Shown here in pieces: positions 1-8,571 of a stretch of DNA of 64,000 nucleotides (positions within the stretch are counted from its first letter, which is position 1; each line of letters opens with the position of its first letter). This stretch comes from Micromonospora sp. WMMD1082. Its GTDB lineage: Bacteria; Actinomycetota; Actinomycetes; Mycobacteriales; Micromonosporaceae. Where the stretch lies: the NCBI RefSeq assembly GCF_029626175.1, contig NZ_JARUBM010000002.1, positions 4,295,001 through 4,359,000 of the forward strand, in the 5' to 3' direction. The notes beneath the pieces are model-generated. The model saw only the letters and a program-made list of their open reading frames with translations, was not told the origin of the DNA and did not search any database. A program made the position numbers and the translations under genes.

Positions 1-311
1 CCGCCGACGTGCACTACACCGCCGCCCACCACTACGACCCGGCCCGGGCGGCGGTCGCCGACTTCACGCCGTTCTGGGAGTTCGTCTCCGGCCCGGCGCA
101 CGCCGGTGCGTTCGGCCCCAACGCCCTGGACGGCACCTTCGGCCCGAGGGCGGTCTTCGTGCACGCTCCGCCGCTCGCCAACACCTCACCCGCCGAGGGC
201 TTCCAGCACTTCGGCGAGGTCCACATCGACGCCGAGACCGCCGCCCTGACCGTGCACCTGCGCGATCGCACCGGCACATCCCTCTGGACCACCACCCTCC
301 CCACCCCCTAA
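1..311 (+). CDS. PhoD-like alkaline phosphatase, C-terminal fragment
   Basis: The reading frame is open from the first base and ends at the TAA at 309-311, so the gene starts before the window and only about the last 100 residues are present. The order HYTAAHHYDP, then FTPFWEFVSGP, then AGAFGPNALDGTFGP is typical of the C-terminal part of PhoD-family phosphodiesterases/alkaline phosphatases, which are secreted metal-dependent enzymes that release phosphate from esters. The metal-ligand motifs lie upstream and cannot be checked. The family call rests on recognised C-terminal signature segments; the substrate is unknown. Confidence 0.75.
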   Translation, partial: ADVHYTAAHHYDPARAAVADFTPFWEFVSGPAHAGAFGPNALDGTFGPRAVFVHAPPLANTSPAEGFQHFGEVHIDAETAALTVHLRDRTGTSLWTTTLPTP

Positions 312-340
312 ACGGGGTGACAACAACTTCATGATCAACA

Positions 341-402
341 GGTGGGTGGGGGGGTGGGGTTATCGGGGGGTGGGGTGGGTGGGGTGGGAGGTATTGTGGG
401 GG
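341..402 (+). repeat. G-rich tract with strong G-quadruplex potential
   Basis: Nine runs of three or more G fall in 62 nt on the plus strand: 344-346, 348-354, 356-359, 365-370, 372-375, 377-379, 381-384, 386-388 and 398-402. Most are separated by a single T. This is enough for two adjacent parallel quadruplexes with one-base loops. The tract covers the place where the -35 region of the ileS promoter should be. No coding potential is visible. Confidence 0.7.
392..397 (+). promoter_or_regulatory. Putative -10 element of ileS
   Basis: TATTGT fits the actinobacterial TAnnnT -10 pattern and would start transcription near 404, directly before the T-box stem I. No recognisable -35 box exists because that region is the G tract. 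Confidence 0.45.
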
Positions 403-403
403 T

Positions 404-634
404 GGCGATGATCCGGCTATCACCGGGGAGCCTCCGGAAGAACGGCCGGGCGACCGGCTCAGTAGAACCGGACGGGTTCGGCCCGTTACAGCCGGCCAAC
501 GAGCGGGTGGTCGATCCTGACCGCCAAGCGGGGTGGTACCGCGGGCCTTGCCCCGGGGCGCCGGTGACGGCGTACCGGAAAGGCTCGTCCTCGCAGACCC
601 ACGATGCGTGAGCTGCTGAGGAGAGCGACCCCCG
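404..634 (+). promoter_or_regulatory. T-box riboswitch of ileS, translational type
   Basis: The leader carries a short stem I region with the isoleucine specifier ATC at 419-421. The conserved T-box sequence lies at 528-545 and includes TGGT at 534-537, which can pair with the ACCA end of uncharged tRNA-Ile (discriminator A). There is no terminator. Instead 588-596 (TCCTCGCAG) pairs with 613-622 (CTGCTGAGGA, one bulged T) and would hide the Shine-Dalgarno sequence GAGGAG at 618-623. This matches the known actinobacterial ileS T-boxes with ultrashort stem I, which control translation: uncharged tRNA-Ile frees the ribosome binding site. Confidence 0.88.
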
Positions 635-3600
635 ATGGCCTATCCGTTGCACGACCCGACCGCCGGCGTTCCGGCGAGCCCGGACCTGCCCGCGGTCGAG
701 CGCCGGGTGCTGGAGCACTGGACGGCTGACAAGACCTTCGAGGCGTCCGTGGAGGCCCGGGATCCGGGCGAGAACGGCGGTAACGAGTACGTCTTCTACG
801 ACGGCCCGCCGTTCGCCAACGGCCTGCCGCACTACGGCCACCTGTTCACCGGGTACGTCAAGGACGTGGTGCCGCGCTACCAGACCATGCGCGGCCGGCG
901 GGTGGAACGGCGCTTCGGCTGGGACTGCCACGGCCTGCCCGCGGAGGTGGTGGCCGAGAAGCAGCTCGGCATCACCAGCAAGGCGGAGATCCTCGACCTC
1001 GGCGTGGCCCGGTTCAACGAGGTGTGCCGTAGCTCGGTGCTGGAGTTCACCCAGGACTGGGAGCGGTACGTCACCCGGCAGGCTCGCTGGGTGGACTTCG
1101 CCAACGACTACAAGACCCTCGACCTGGACTACATGGAATCCGTCATGTGGGCCTTCAAGACCCTGCACGACAAGGGGCTGGTCTACGAGGGCTTCCGGGT
1201 GCTGGCGTACTGCTGGCGGTGTGAGACGCCGCTGTCGAACACCGAGACCCGGATGGACGACGTCTACCGGGACCGGCACGACCCGACGCTGACGGTGTGG
1301 TTCGAGCTGACCGCCGACGAGTCGGCGCCGGAGCTGGTCCGTGGGCCGGTGCGGCTGGGCGTCTGGACCACCACGCCGTGGACGCTGCCGTCGAACCTCG
1401 CGCTCGCCGTCGGCCCGGAGATCGAGTACGCGGTGCTGGAGCGCGACGGCGCCCGGTACGCGGTGGGCGCGTCGCGGCTCGGGGCGTACGCCAAGGAGCT
1501 GGACGGGTACGAGCTGCTCGGCACGGTGCGCGGTGCCGACCTGGTGGGGCGCCGGTACACCCCGCTCTTCGACTTCCTCGTCGAGCAGGCCGGCGAGAAC
1601 GCGTACCAGGTGCTCGGCGCGGAGTTCGTCACCACCGAGGACGGCACCGGAATCGTCCACCTGGCCCCGGCCTTCGGCGAGGACGACCAGAACGCCTGCA
1701 CCGCGGCCGGCATCCCGACCATCGTCACCGTGGACGACCACACCCGCTTCACCGCGCTGGTCCCGCCGTACGAGGGCGAGCAGGTCTTCGACGTCAACAA
1801 GCCGGTGATCCGCGCGCTGAAGGACCGGGGGGTGGTGCTGCGGCAGGACACCTACACCCACTCGTACCCGCACTGCTGGCGCTGCGACACCCCGCTGGTC
1901 TACAAGGCGGTGTCGTCGTGGTTCGTGGCGGTGACGAAGTTCAAGGACCGGATGGTCGAGCTGAACCAGCAGATCAACTGGACGCCGGGGCACATCAAGG
2001 ACGGCTCCTTCGGCAAGTGGCTGGCCAACGCCCGGGACTGGTCGATCAGCCGGAACCGGTTCTGGGGCTCGCCGATCCCGGTGTGGCGCTCGGACGACCC
2101 GAACTATCCGCGGATCGACGTGTACGGGTCGCTGGAGCAGTTGGAGCGGGACTTCGGGGAGCTTGCGACCCGAAGCGACGGGCAGGGCGGCGGACGGCTG
2201 TCTGATCTTCACCGGCCGACGGTGGACGAGCTGGTCCGCCCGAACCCGGACGACCCGACCGGCCGGTCGATGATGCGCCGGGTGCCGGAGGTGCTGGACT
2301 GCTGGTTCGAGTCCGGCTCGATGCCGTTCGCCCAGGTGCACTACCCGTTCGAGAACCGCGACTGGTTCGAGCACCACTACCCGGGCGACTTCATCGTCGA
2401 GTACATGCCGCAGACCCGCGGTTGGTTCTACACCATGCACGTGCTGGCCACCGCGCTGTTCGACCGGCCGGCGTTCCGCAACTGCGTCAGCCACGGCATC
2501 CTGCTCGGCTCGGACGGGCGCAAGATGTCCAAGAGCCTGCGCAACTATCCGGACGTCTACCACGTCTTCGACTCGTACGGCTCGGACGCGATGCGCTGGA
2601 TGCTGATGTCCTCGCCGGTGGTGCGCGGTGGCGACGCCCTCGTCACCGAGTCGGCCATCCGGGACGCCGTGCGGCAGGTGCTGCTGCCGCTCTGGAACGT
2701 CTGGTACTTCTTCTCGCTCTACGCCAACGCCGACGGATACCAGGCGCGCCGACGCACCAACTCGACGCACCTGCTCGACCGGTACGTGCTGGCGAAGACG
2801 AACGAGCTGGTCGCCACGGTCGGCGCGCAGCTGGACGCGTACGACATCTCGGGTGCCTGCGCCACCGTCCGGTCCTACCTGGACGCGCTGACCAACTGGT
2901 ACGTGCGCCGCTCGCGGGACCGGTTCTGGAGTGCGGACGCCGAGGCGTTCGACACCCTGGCCACGGTGCTGGAGACGCTCTGCCGGGTGGTGGCGCCGCT
3001 GGCCCCGCTGACCGCGGAGGAGATCTGGCGCGGGCTCACCGGCGAGCGGTCGGTGCACCTGACCGACTGGCCGCAGGCGGCGGAGTTCCCGGCCGACCAC
3101 GACCTGGTGGCCGCGATGGACGCCGTTCGCGGTGTCGCCTCGGCGGCGCTGTCGCTGCGCAAGGCCAAGGGGCTGCGGGTACGGCTGCCGCTGGCGAAGC
3201 TGACCGTGGCCAGCCCGGCGGCCGAGCAGTTGCGCCCCTTCGCCGACCTGGTCGCCGACGAGGTCAACGTCAAGCAGGTGGAGTTCACCGGCGAGGTGTC
3301 GGCGTACTGCGAGCAGGTGCTCACCGTGGTGCCCCGGGCGCTCGGCCCCCGGGTCGGCAAGCAGGTGCAGCAGGTGATCAAGGCGGTCAAGGCGGGGGAG
3401 TGGGAGCTGGTGGACGGCGCTCCGGTCGCCGCCGGGGTCGCCCTCGCCGACGGCGAGTACGAGCTGCGCCTGGTCGCGGCCGACGCCGAGCACTCGGCTC
3501 CGCTGCCGGGCGGCGAGGGGGTGGTGGTGCTGGACACCACGGTCACCGCCGAGCTGGCCGCGGAGGGGCTGGCCCGGGACTTCGTCCGGGTGGTGCAGCA

Positions 3601-3811
3601 GGCCCGCCGGGACGCCGATCTGGACGTCTCCGACCGGATCGTGGTGACGGCGTCGGCCTCCGGCGAGGTCCGGGCGGCGGTGTCCGGGTACCGCGACTTC
3701 GTGGCCCGCGAGGTGCTGGCCGACAGCGTCGACTTCGCCGAGGGGATCGACGGTTTCGCCGGGGAGGTCGGCGAGGGCGACCAGGTCCTCGTCGCCGTGC
3801 GCCGGGTGTGA
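635..3811 (+). CDS. ileS: Isoleucyl-tRNA synthetase
   Basis: Attaches isoleucine to tRNA-Ile in the cytoplasm using ATP. The 1058-residue protein has the class I HIGH-type motif as HYGH (residues 66-69) and KMSKS at about 630-634, with the editing domain between them and an anticodon-binding C-terminal part. Length and local sequence ([11 protein letters not shown], then [12 protein letters not shown]) match the longer IleRS2 form also found in mycobacteria. Family members of this type are often poorly inhibited by mupirocin; that is family knowledge, not visible here. The ATG start has GAGGAGAG 9 nt upstream, and that site is part of the T-box switch. Confidence 0.97.
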   Translation: MAYPLHDPTAGVPASPDLPAVERRVLEHWTADKTFEASVEARDPGENGGNEYVFYDGPPFANGLPHYGHLFTGYVKDVVPRYQTMRGRRVERRFGWDCHGLPAEVVAEKQLGITSKAEILDLGVARFNEVCRSSVLEFTQDWERYVTRQARWVDFANDYKTLDLDYMESVMWAFKTLHDKGLVYEGFRVLAYCWRCETPLSNTETRMDDVYRDRHDPTLTVWFELTADESAPELVRGPVRLGVWTTTPWTLPSNLALAVGPEIEYAVLERDGARYAVGASRLGAYAKELDGYELLGTVRGADLVGRRYTPLFDFLVEQAGENAYQVLGAEFVTTEDGTGIVHLAPAFGEDDQNACTAAGIPTIVTVDDHTRFTALVPPYEGEQVFDVNKPVIRALKDRGVVLRQDTYTHSYPHCWRCDTPLVYKAVSSWFVAVTKFKDRMVELNQQINWTPGHIKDGSFGKWLANARDWSISRNRFWGSPIPVWRSDDPNYPRIDVYGSLEQLERDFGELATRSDGQGGGRLSDLHRPTVDELVRPNPDDPTGRSMMRRVPEVLDCWFESGSMPFAQVHYPFENRDWFEHHYPGDFIVEYMPQTRGWFYTMHVLATALFDRPAFRNCVSHGILLGSDGRKMSKSLRNYPDVYHVFDSYGSDAMRWMLMSSPVVRGGDALVTESAIRDAVRQVLLPLWNVWYFFSLYANADGYQARRRTNSTHLLDRYVLAKTNELVATVGAQLDAYDISGACATVRSYLDALTNWYVRRSRDRFWSADAEAFDTLATVLETLCRVVAPLAPLTAEEIWRGLTGERSVHLTDWPQAAEFPADHDLVAAMDAVRGVASAALSLRKAKGLRVRLPLAKLTVASPAAEQLRPFADLVADEVNVKQVEFTGEVSAYCEQVLTVVPRALGPRVGKQVQQVIKAVKAGEWELVDGAPVAAGVALADGEYELRLVAADAEHSAPLPGGEGVVVLDTTVTAELAAEGLARDFVRVVQQARRDADLDVSDRIVVTASASGEVRAAVSGYRDFVAREVLADSVDFAEGIDGFAGEVGEGDQVLVAVRRV

Positions 3812-3815
3812 AGCC

Positions 3816-3861
3816 AGCGGATCCGCCCCACCTCACGCATGCTGTGGTGGGGCGGTCCGCT
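3816..3861 (+). terminator. Hairpin terminator after ileS
   Basis: An almost perfect 16-bp stem (3816-3832 with 3846-3861, one bulge) and a 13-nt loop start 5 nt after the ileS stop. There is no T tract, as is common for high-GC terminators. A TACGGT hexamer at 3861-3866 overlaps the end of the stem and could be the -10 box of the next gene. Confidence 0.7.
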
Positions 3862-3905
3862 ACGGTGACACCGCCTCTTACCTCACTCGATCCGCCGGAG
3901 GACCA

Positions 3906-4604
3906 GTGCCGCTGCTCTACACCATCGGCAAGCTCACCGTAGGGCCCGCGATGCGGCTGGCGTTCCGTCCCACGGTGGAGGGGCTGGAGCACATCCCGCA
4001 GCGCGGTGGCGCGATCTTCGCCGGCAACCATCTGTCGGTGGCCGACGAGCTGTTCCTCGGCACGGTGGTGCCCCGACACCTGGCGTTCTGGGCGAAGTCC
4101 GAGTACTTCACGGGCACCACCCTCAAGGGGCGGTTCTCCCGGTTCGTGCTCTCCGGACTCGGCGCGATCCCGGTGGAGCGGGCCGGCGGCCGGGCCGCGC
4201 TGGCCGCGTTCGACGCCGCCATCCCCGCCCTCAAGGCGGGTGACCTGGTGGTCGTCTACCCGGAGGGCACGCGCTCGCCGGACGGGCGGCTCTACCGGGG
4301 GCGCACCGGTGCGGTCCGGCTCGCCATCGCGGCCGGCGTGCCGGTCATCCCGGTCGGCATGATCGGCACCGAGAAGGTGCAGCCGATCGGCGCCCGGGTG
4401 CCGCGCCCCTTCACCGGAAAGATCACCATCAGGTTCGGCAAGCCGCTCGACTTCACCGGCCGCCCGGACGACCGCCTCTCGCTGCGGCAGCTGACCGACG
4501 AGATGATGGGCGAGATCCAGAAGCTCACCGGCCAGGAGTACGTCCCCCGCTACGCCCCGCCGCGCGCCCACCCGCCCGTCGCCGGCGAGCCCGACGCCGG
4601 CTGA
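3906..4604 (+). CDS. 1-acyl-glycerol-3-phosphate acyltransferase (PlsC family)
   Basis: Predicted membrane-associated enzyme that acylates lysophosphatidic acid in phospholipid synthesis. The 232-residue protein has the acyltransferase motif HLSVAD (HX4D, residues 42-47) and the second motif EGTRS (residues 120-124), both in the expected order. The GTG start at 3906 is preceded by CCGGAGGA. It sits alone between two hairpins, so it is probably monocistronic. Several actinobacterial paralogues of PlsC exist, and the exact acceptor cannot be told from sequence. Confidence 0.88.
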   Translation: MPLLYTIGKLTVGPAMRLAFRPTVEGLEHIPQRGGAIFAGNHLSVADELFLGTVVPRHLAFWAKSEYFTGTTLKGRFSRFVLSGLGAIPVERAGGRAALAAFDAAIPALKAGDLVVVYPEGTRSPDGRLYRGRTGAVRLAIAAGVPVIPVGMIGTEKVQPIGARVPRPFTGKITIRFGKPLDFTGRPDDRLSLRQLTDEMMGEIQKLTGQEYVPRYAPPRAHPPVAGEPDAG

Positions 4605-4611
4605 ACGGGAA

Positions 4612-4652
4612 CCCGCGCGGGTACCGCCCGCGCGGGGCAGTACCCGCGCGGG
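4612..4652. terminator. Triple palindrome, probable bidirectional terminator
   Basis: The self-complementary 10-mer CCCGCGCGGG occurs three times (4612-4621, 4627-4636, 4643-4652) with a spacing of 15-16 nt, between two convergent genes. Any two copies can pair with each other, and each can also fold on itself. It is placed where both genes need a terminator. Confidence 0.6.
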
Positions 4653-4660
4653 CGCGATCA

Positions 4661-5758
4661 TCAACCGTCCGTGGTGACGATCTGCTCCCGGAGGGTGCCG
4701 AGCAACCGGGCGCTGTCATCCACCGAGAGCCCGGTGAAGACGCCGGTGGTGATGCTGCCGTGGTCGACCGAGGTGCACACCACGGCGCCGACACCGTCGG
4801 TGCGGCCCACGGCGCAACGACCGTGCCGGCCCCGGACGCCGGTCTCCATCACCTGGACCTCGCCGAGGGCGTACTGCTTGGCGAGCCGCGCGATCTCGGC
4901 GTCGGCGTCGGAGGACGGCGAGAACCGGAAACCGGTGCCGCCGAAGACGGTCACCCGCTTGCCGTTGCTGGTGTGGTAGATGCCGGCGAAGGTGTCGTCG
5001 GCGAGCAGGTGCGCCTGGCGCATCTGCGTCTCCAGTTGCCGCGCGTCCCGCGCGCTGCGCGGGTCCTCGCGCAGCCGCAGGTCGGCCACCTGCGCCGGCA
5101 GCGCGGCGTTCGCCGGGTACTGGCTGGCCATCGGCATGCCGTAGTAGGCGGGGCAGCCGCAGCAGCAGGCCAGGACGAACAGCAGCACCCAGGGCCAGCG
5201 GCGACGTCGGCGGGCGGTGACCGGGACGTACCCGGCCGGTGCCTGCCAGCCCGGCGGTGGCGCCACCGGCCGGGCCGGGGTCGGTGGTGGCCCCGGTGGC
5301 TGCTGCTGCGCCGGCGGGGAGACCGGGAACGGCGGGGCGGCCGGGTGCGGCGGCGGTGGGGGAACCGGCGCTGCCGGCCCTGCGTATGGCTGGGTCGGCG
5401 GCGGGGCCGGGTAGGTCAGCGTCGGCGGCAGGGCGGGGAAGCCGGTCGACGGCAACTCCCACCCGCTGGTGTCGACACCGGCCCACGGGTCGACCGGGGT
5501 CTGCTCCTCCGGCTGGGCGGCCGGGGGCACCGGCGGTGGAGTGGGCTCGGCCGACTCGCCCCAGCCTCGGCGGCGCGGCGGTGCCGATGGCACCGGAGCC
5601 GAGCCGCTCCAGCGCGGCGCGTCCGCCTCCGGTGCGGCGTCGGCCGCCCCGGGCGGGTCGGCGGGCAGTTCGTGGGTGACCGCCGGCTCGCCGTCGCGGT
5701 GTGGTTCCGGACGGCTCCCGTCGACCGGCCGGTCTGCTCCCGGCTGCGGCTCCGCCAT
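4661..5758 (-). CDS. Proline-rich single-pass membrane protein, function unknown
   Basis: I do not recognise the family. The 365-residue protein starts with about 170 residues rich in proline and alanine, likely disordered and cytoplasmic. Then come an RRRRRWPW positive cluster and one membrane segment near residues 188-208 that carries four clustered cysteines (CCCGC). The remaining C-terminal domain of about 150 residues is predicted outside and contains VTVFGGTGFRF and a CAVG/VVCTS cysteine pair. The ATG start is 55 nt inside a divergent intergenic region. It ends facing the PlsC-like gene across the triple palindrome. Confidence 0.75.
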   Translation of the reverse strand: MAEPQPGADRPVDGSRPEPHRDGEPAVTHELPADPPGAADAAPEADAPRWSGSAPVPSAPPRRRGWGESAEPTPPPVPPAAQPEEQTPVDPWAGVDTSGWELPSTGFPALPPTLTYPAPPPTQPYAGPAAPVPPPPPHPAAPPFPVSPPAQQQPPGPPPTPARPVAPPPGWQAPAGYVPVTARRRRRWPWVLLFVLACCCGCPAYYGMPMASQYPANAALPAQVADLRLREDPRSARDARQLETQMRQAHLLADDTFAGIYHTSNGKRVTVFGGTGFRFSPSSDADAEIARLAKQYALGEVQVMETGVRGRHGRCAVGRTDGVGAVVCTSVDHGSITTGVFTGLSVDDSARLLGTLREQIVTTDG

Positions 5759-5909
5759 CGCGGCAATCTCCTCTCGGCCGGTCCGAGGTTAGTACCGGTG
5801 TGCCACTCAAGCCGAATCGGTCGCCCGCCGCCCGCTGGCCCGGGGCGGCGGTGGCCGGCGGGCGCTCGGACCGCTGGGTGGGCGGATCACGTGGCGCGCA
5901 CGGCCGGCG

Positions 5910-6269
5910 TCAGGCGAGGCGGCTGGTGCTGCGGTGGTGGCTCCAGGCGATCAGTGGTTGCAGGGCGGCCATGAGCTGCCGCCCCTGCTCGGTCGGGGTG
6001 TACCGGATCTGCACCGGGGTGCTCGGGATCACCGAACGCGCGATGAGCCCGTCGGCCTCCAGTTCCTTGAGCCGGGCGGCGAGCAGGCGGTCGGAGATGC
6101 CGGCCACGGCAAGGCGGTATTCGCCGAACCGGCGGGCGCCGCGCACGGCGGCCAGCAGGATGGCACCGGTCCAGCGGCGGCCGACCAGTTCCAGGGCGTC
6201 CTGGAAGCCGCGGCAGGCCGCCTCGGGGATCTGGCGGTACGCCTGGAGGCCCGTCTCGATGTCGCTCAC
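5910..6269 (-). CDS. HxlR-family transcriptional regulator
   Basis: Small winged-helix DNA-binding protein of 119 residues. The core GRRWTGAILLA followed by GARRFGEYR and ISDRLLAARLKELEADGLI is the typical HxlR helix-turn-helix and wing. Members often control neighbouring redox or detoxification genes, and this one is transcribed away from an LLM flavin oxidoreductase. The GTG start at 6269 lies 7 nt after a TAATCT -10 box, so the transcript is probably leaderless. The usual conserved N-terminal cysteine is present (EAACRGF). The inducer is unknown. Confidence 0.88.
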   Translation of the reverse strand: MSDIETGLQAYRQIPEAACRGFQDALELVGRRWTGAILLAAVRGARRFGEYRLAVAGISDRLLAARLKELEADGLIARSVIPSTPVQIRYTPTEQGRQLMAALQPLIAWSHHRSTSRLA

Positions 6270-6273
6270 TTAT

Positions 6274-6290
6274 CTAAGATTAGCGACTAA
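6274..6290. promoter_or_regulatory. Divergent promoter and likely HxlR operator
   Basis: The 17 nt read CTAA-ga-TTAG-cga-CTAA, two overlapping inverted repeats (6274-6283 and 6280-6290). They contain TAAGAT on the plus strand (6275-6280) and TAATCT on the minus strand (6277-6282), both TAnnnT -10 boxes. A regulator bound here would cover both promoters. Operator function is inferred from symmetry and position. Confidence 0.55.
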
Positions 6291-6334
6291 CCTGCCGTTT
6301 GCCCAGTCGTCGGGAACCGCTGATCGTTGACGTC

Positions 6335-7234
6335 ATGAACGATCACGGACACCCGATCACCTTCGGCGTCAGCCTGGATCCGTCCGCCGAGAACCTGGCC
6401 GCGACCAGGCACGTCGCCCGAACCGCGGTCGACGGCGGATACCACCTGCTCGCCGTGCAGGACCATCCCTACCAGCCCGGATATCTCGACACCTGGACGA
6501 TGATCAGTCACCTGGCCGCCGAGACGGACCGGATCTCCTTCCTCACCGACGTGGCCGACCTGCAACTTCGCCCGCCGACCATGCTGGCCAAGGCGGCCGC
6601 CTCGCTGAGCGTGATGACCCGGGGCCGGGTGGTCCTGGGCGTCGGCGGCGGCGCCAGCACGGACGCGATCGCCGCCATGGGTGGCACCCGCCGCACCGGC
6701 CCACAGATGGTCGCGTACACCGAGGAGTCGCTGATGGTGATGCGGCGGGCACTGGCCGGTGAGCCGGTCCGCCACGTCAGCGATCAGCACGCGATCGAGG
6801 GCTACGCGGCGGGGCCGCTGTCGCCGGCACCGGTGCCGCTCTGGGTGGGCGCGCAGAAGCGCCGGATGCTCGGCGTCGTCGGCCGGCACGCAGACGGGTG
6901 GATCTCACCACTGAACATCTACGTGCCGCCGGTCGAGGTGCCCTCTCGGCAGGCGATCATCGACGAGGCGGCCCGGGCGGCCGGCCGTGACCCAGCACGG
7001 GTGCGCCGGATCTACAACGTCATCGGTGCCGTCGGTCCGTACCGGGGCGGCACCGGGCTGGTCGGCGACGTGAACCTCTGGGTCAACACGCTCACCGAGT
7101 GGGCCGTCGAGCTCGGCTTCGACACCTTCGTCTTCTGGCCGGTCTCCTCCGCCGCGGCGCAGGTCGAACTCTTCGCCAACGAGGTCGTCCCGGCCGTACG
7201 CGAGCGGGTGCGCGCGGTGCGGGGGCGGCGATGA
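6335..7234 (+). CDS. LLM-class (luciferase-like) flavin-dependent oxidoreductase
   Basis: Predicted TIM-barrel oxidoreductase of 299 residues using FMN or coenzyme F420. Typical features are ITFGVSLDPS near the N terminus, the segment LTDVADLQLRPPTMLAKAAASL, RVVLGVGGGA, and PVPLWVGAQK followed by RHADGWI. The ATG at 6335 is preferred over an upstream TTG because family proteins begin close to the first beta strand, although no good ribosome binding site is seen. It overlaps the next gene by 4 nt (ATGA), so the two are probably co-translated. Substrate unknown. Confidence 0.85.
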   Translation: MNDHGHPITFGVSLDPSAENLAATRHVARTAVDGGYHLLAVQDHPYQPGYLDTWTMISHLAAETDRISFLTDVADLQLRPPTMLAKAAASLSVMTRGRVVLGVGGGASTDAIAAMGGTRRTGPQMVAYTEESLMVMRRALAGEPVRHVSDQHAIEGYAAGPLSPAPVPLWVGAQKRRMLGVVGRHADGWISPLNIYVPPVEVPSRQAIIDEAARAAGRDPARVRRIYNVIGAVGPYRGGTGLVGDVNLWVNTLTEWAVELGFDTFVFWPVSSAAAQVELFANEVVPAVRERVRAVRGRR

Positions 7235-8526
7235 GCGAGCGCAGCGAGTTGGCGCGCGTGCCCGAATCGCTGACCGGTCGGATCGTGACACCCGGTGACC
7301 GCCGGTATGCGGCGCTGCGGTCCACCTACACCCGGCGGGCCACCCCGGCGGCCGTGCTGCTGCCGCAGGACACCGCCGGGGTGGTGGCCGCCCTGCGGTA
7401 CGCCCGGGAGCAGGGCAGACCGATCGCCGTACGCAGCGGCGGTCACGGCCTCGCCGGCACCTCCTCGGTCGACGACGGTGTGGTGATCGACCTGTCGGGA
7501 CTGAACCGGATCGAGGTGCTCGACCGCGCCTCGCGGTTGGTCCGGGTGGAAGCGGGCGCCCGCTGGGCCGAAGTGGCGCAGACCCTGTCGCCGTACGGCC
7601 TGGCGATCAGCTCCGGCGACCACGGCAACGTGGGGGTCGGCGGGCTGGCCACCGGCGGTGGCGTGGGCTGGCTGGTGCGCTCGTACGGCCTGACGATCGA
7701 CCACGTCCGCGCGGTCGAGGTGGTGCTGGCCGACGGGACGGTCGTACGCGCGGACGCGACCCGGGAGCCGGAGCTGTTCTGGGCGGTACGCGGGGCTGGC
7801 GCAGGGGTCGGCATCGTGGTGGCCTTCGAGATCGAGGCGACCGAGCTGCGTCAGGTCGGCGTGGCGCAGATCGCGGTGGAGGCACGGCCGGACGGCAGCA
7901 CCGTGCGGCAGTGGGCGGAGGTGCTGCGCGGGGCGCCCCGCGAGCTGTCGACCGCGGTGACGCTGATGCCCTACGGGCCGGTGACGGTCATGTCGATCAC
8001 GGCGGTGGTGGCGGCCGAGAGCCTGCGTCGGGTGCGGCCGCTGGTGGCCCCGCTGCGGGAGATCGGCAGGCTGCTCGACGACCGGATCGACCTGGTGCCG
8101 TACCCGGCGCTGGTGCCCACGGCCCACCTGCACCCCAACCTCGGGCAGCAGCCGAGCCTGACCACCAACGGCCTGCTCACCGGCATGGACGACGGGCAGG
8201 CCCGGGCGGTGATGCGGGCCGCGGGCCGGGCGCTCATCCAGCTCCGCTCGGTCGGCGGCGCGGTCAACGACGTCCCGCCGGAGGAGACCGCGTACCCGCA
8301 CCGACACCAGGACACCCTGGTGGTCGCCTCGGTGTTTCCGCCGCAGGGTCCGGCGGCGCTGGACGCCGCGTGGAGCGGGTTGGCCAGGCGGGTCGAGGGG
8401 GCGTACGTCAACTTCGAGGGCCGGACCGGGCCGGCCGTGCTCGCCCGCGTCTATCCCGGCGAGACCGGCCGGCGGGTGGCGCGCGCCTGGCGCCGCTACG
8501 ACCCGGACGGCATCTTCCGGGCCTGA
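7231..8526 (+). CDS. FAD-binding (BBE-like) oxidoreductase
   Basis: Predicted 431-residue flavoenzyme of the berberine-bridge/PCMH type. The N-terminal FAD domain shows VRSGGHGLAG, whose histidine is the usual covalent FAD anchor, and VGVGGLATGGGVGWL. The second covalent anchor, a cysteine in GxCxxVGxGG of bicovalent members, is absent here (GNVGVGG). The C-terminal BBE segment ends YDPDGIFRA. It follows the LLM enzyme with an ATGA overlap. Its first residues MSERSELARV come from a repeat-like sequence resembling the start of era further on, so the true N terminus could be a little downstream. Confidence 0.85.
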   Translation: MSERSELARVPESLTGRIVTPGDRRYAALRSTYTRRATPAAVLLPQDTAGVVAALRYAREQGRPIAVRSGGHGLAGTSSVDDGVVIDLSGLNRIEVLDRASRLVRVEAGARWAEVAQTLSPYGLAISSGDHGNVGVGGLATGGGVGWLVRSYGLTIDHVRAVEVVLADGTVVRADATREPELFWAVRGAGAGVGIVVAFEIEATELRQVGVAQIAVEARPDGSTVRQWAEVLRGAPRELSTAVTLMPYGPVTVMSITAVVAAESLRRVRPLVAPLREIGRLLDDRIDLVPYPALVPTAHLHPNLGQQPSLTTNGLLTGMDDGQARAVMRAAGRALIQLRSVGGAVNDVPPEETAYPHRHQDTLVVASVFPPQGPAALDAAWSGLARRVEGAYVNFEGRTGPAVLARVYPGETGRRVARAWRRYDPDGIFRA

Positions 8527-8557
8527 GGTATGACGCGGCGGCCGGTGGGCGGGCGCG

Positions 8558-8563
8558 TACCCT
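8558..8563 (+). promoter_or_regulatory. -10 box, leaderless start of radical SAM gene
   Basis: TACCCT ends 8 nt before the ATG at 8572, with no Shine-Dalgarno sequence between. This is the arrangement of a leaderless transcript. Confidence 0.5.
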
Positions 8564-8571
8564 TGGGCATC

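Noticed and set aside
335..3493. A minus-strand open frame of over 1000 codons opposite ileS
   Set aside because: It is a by-product of high GC at third codon positions. The sequence is Arg/Gly/Val/His-rich without domains, and the plus-strand ileS is unmistakable.
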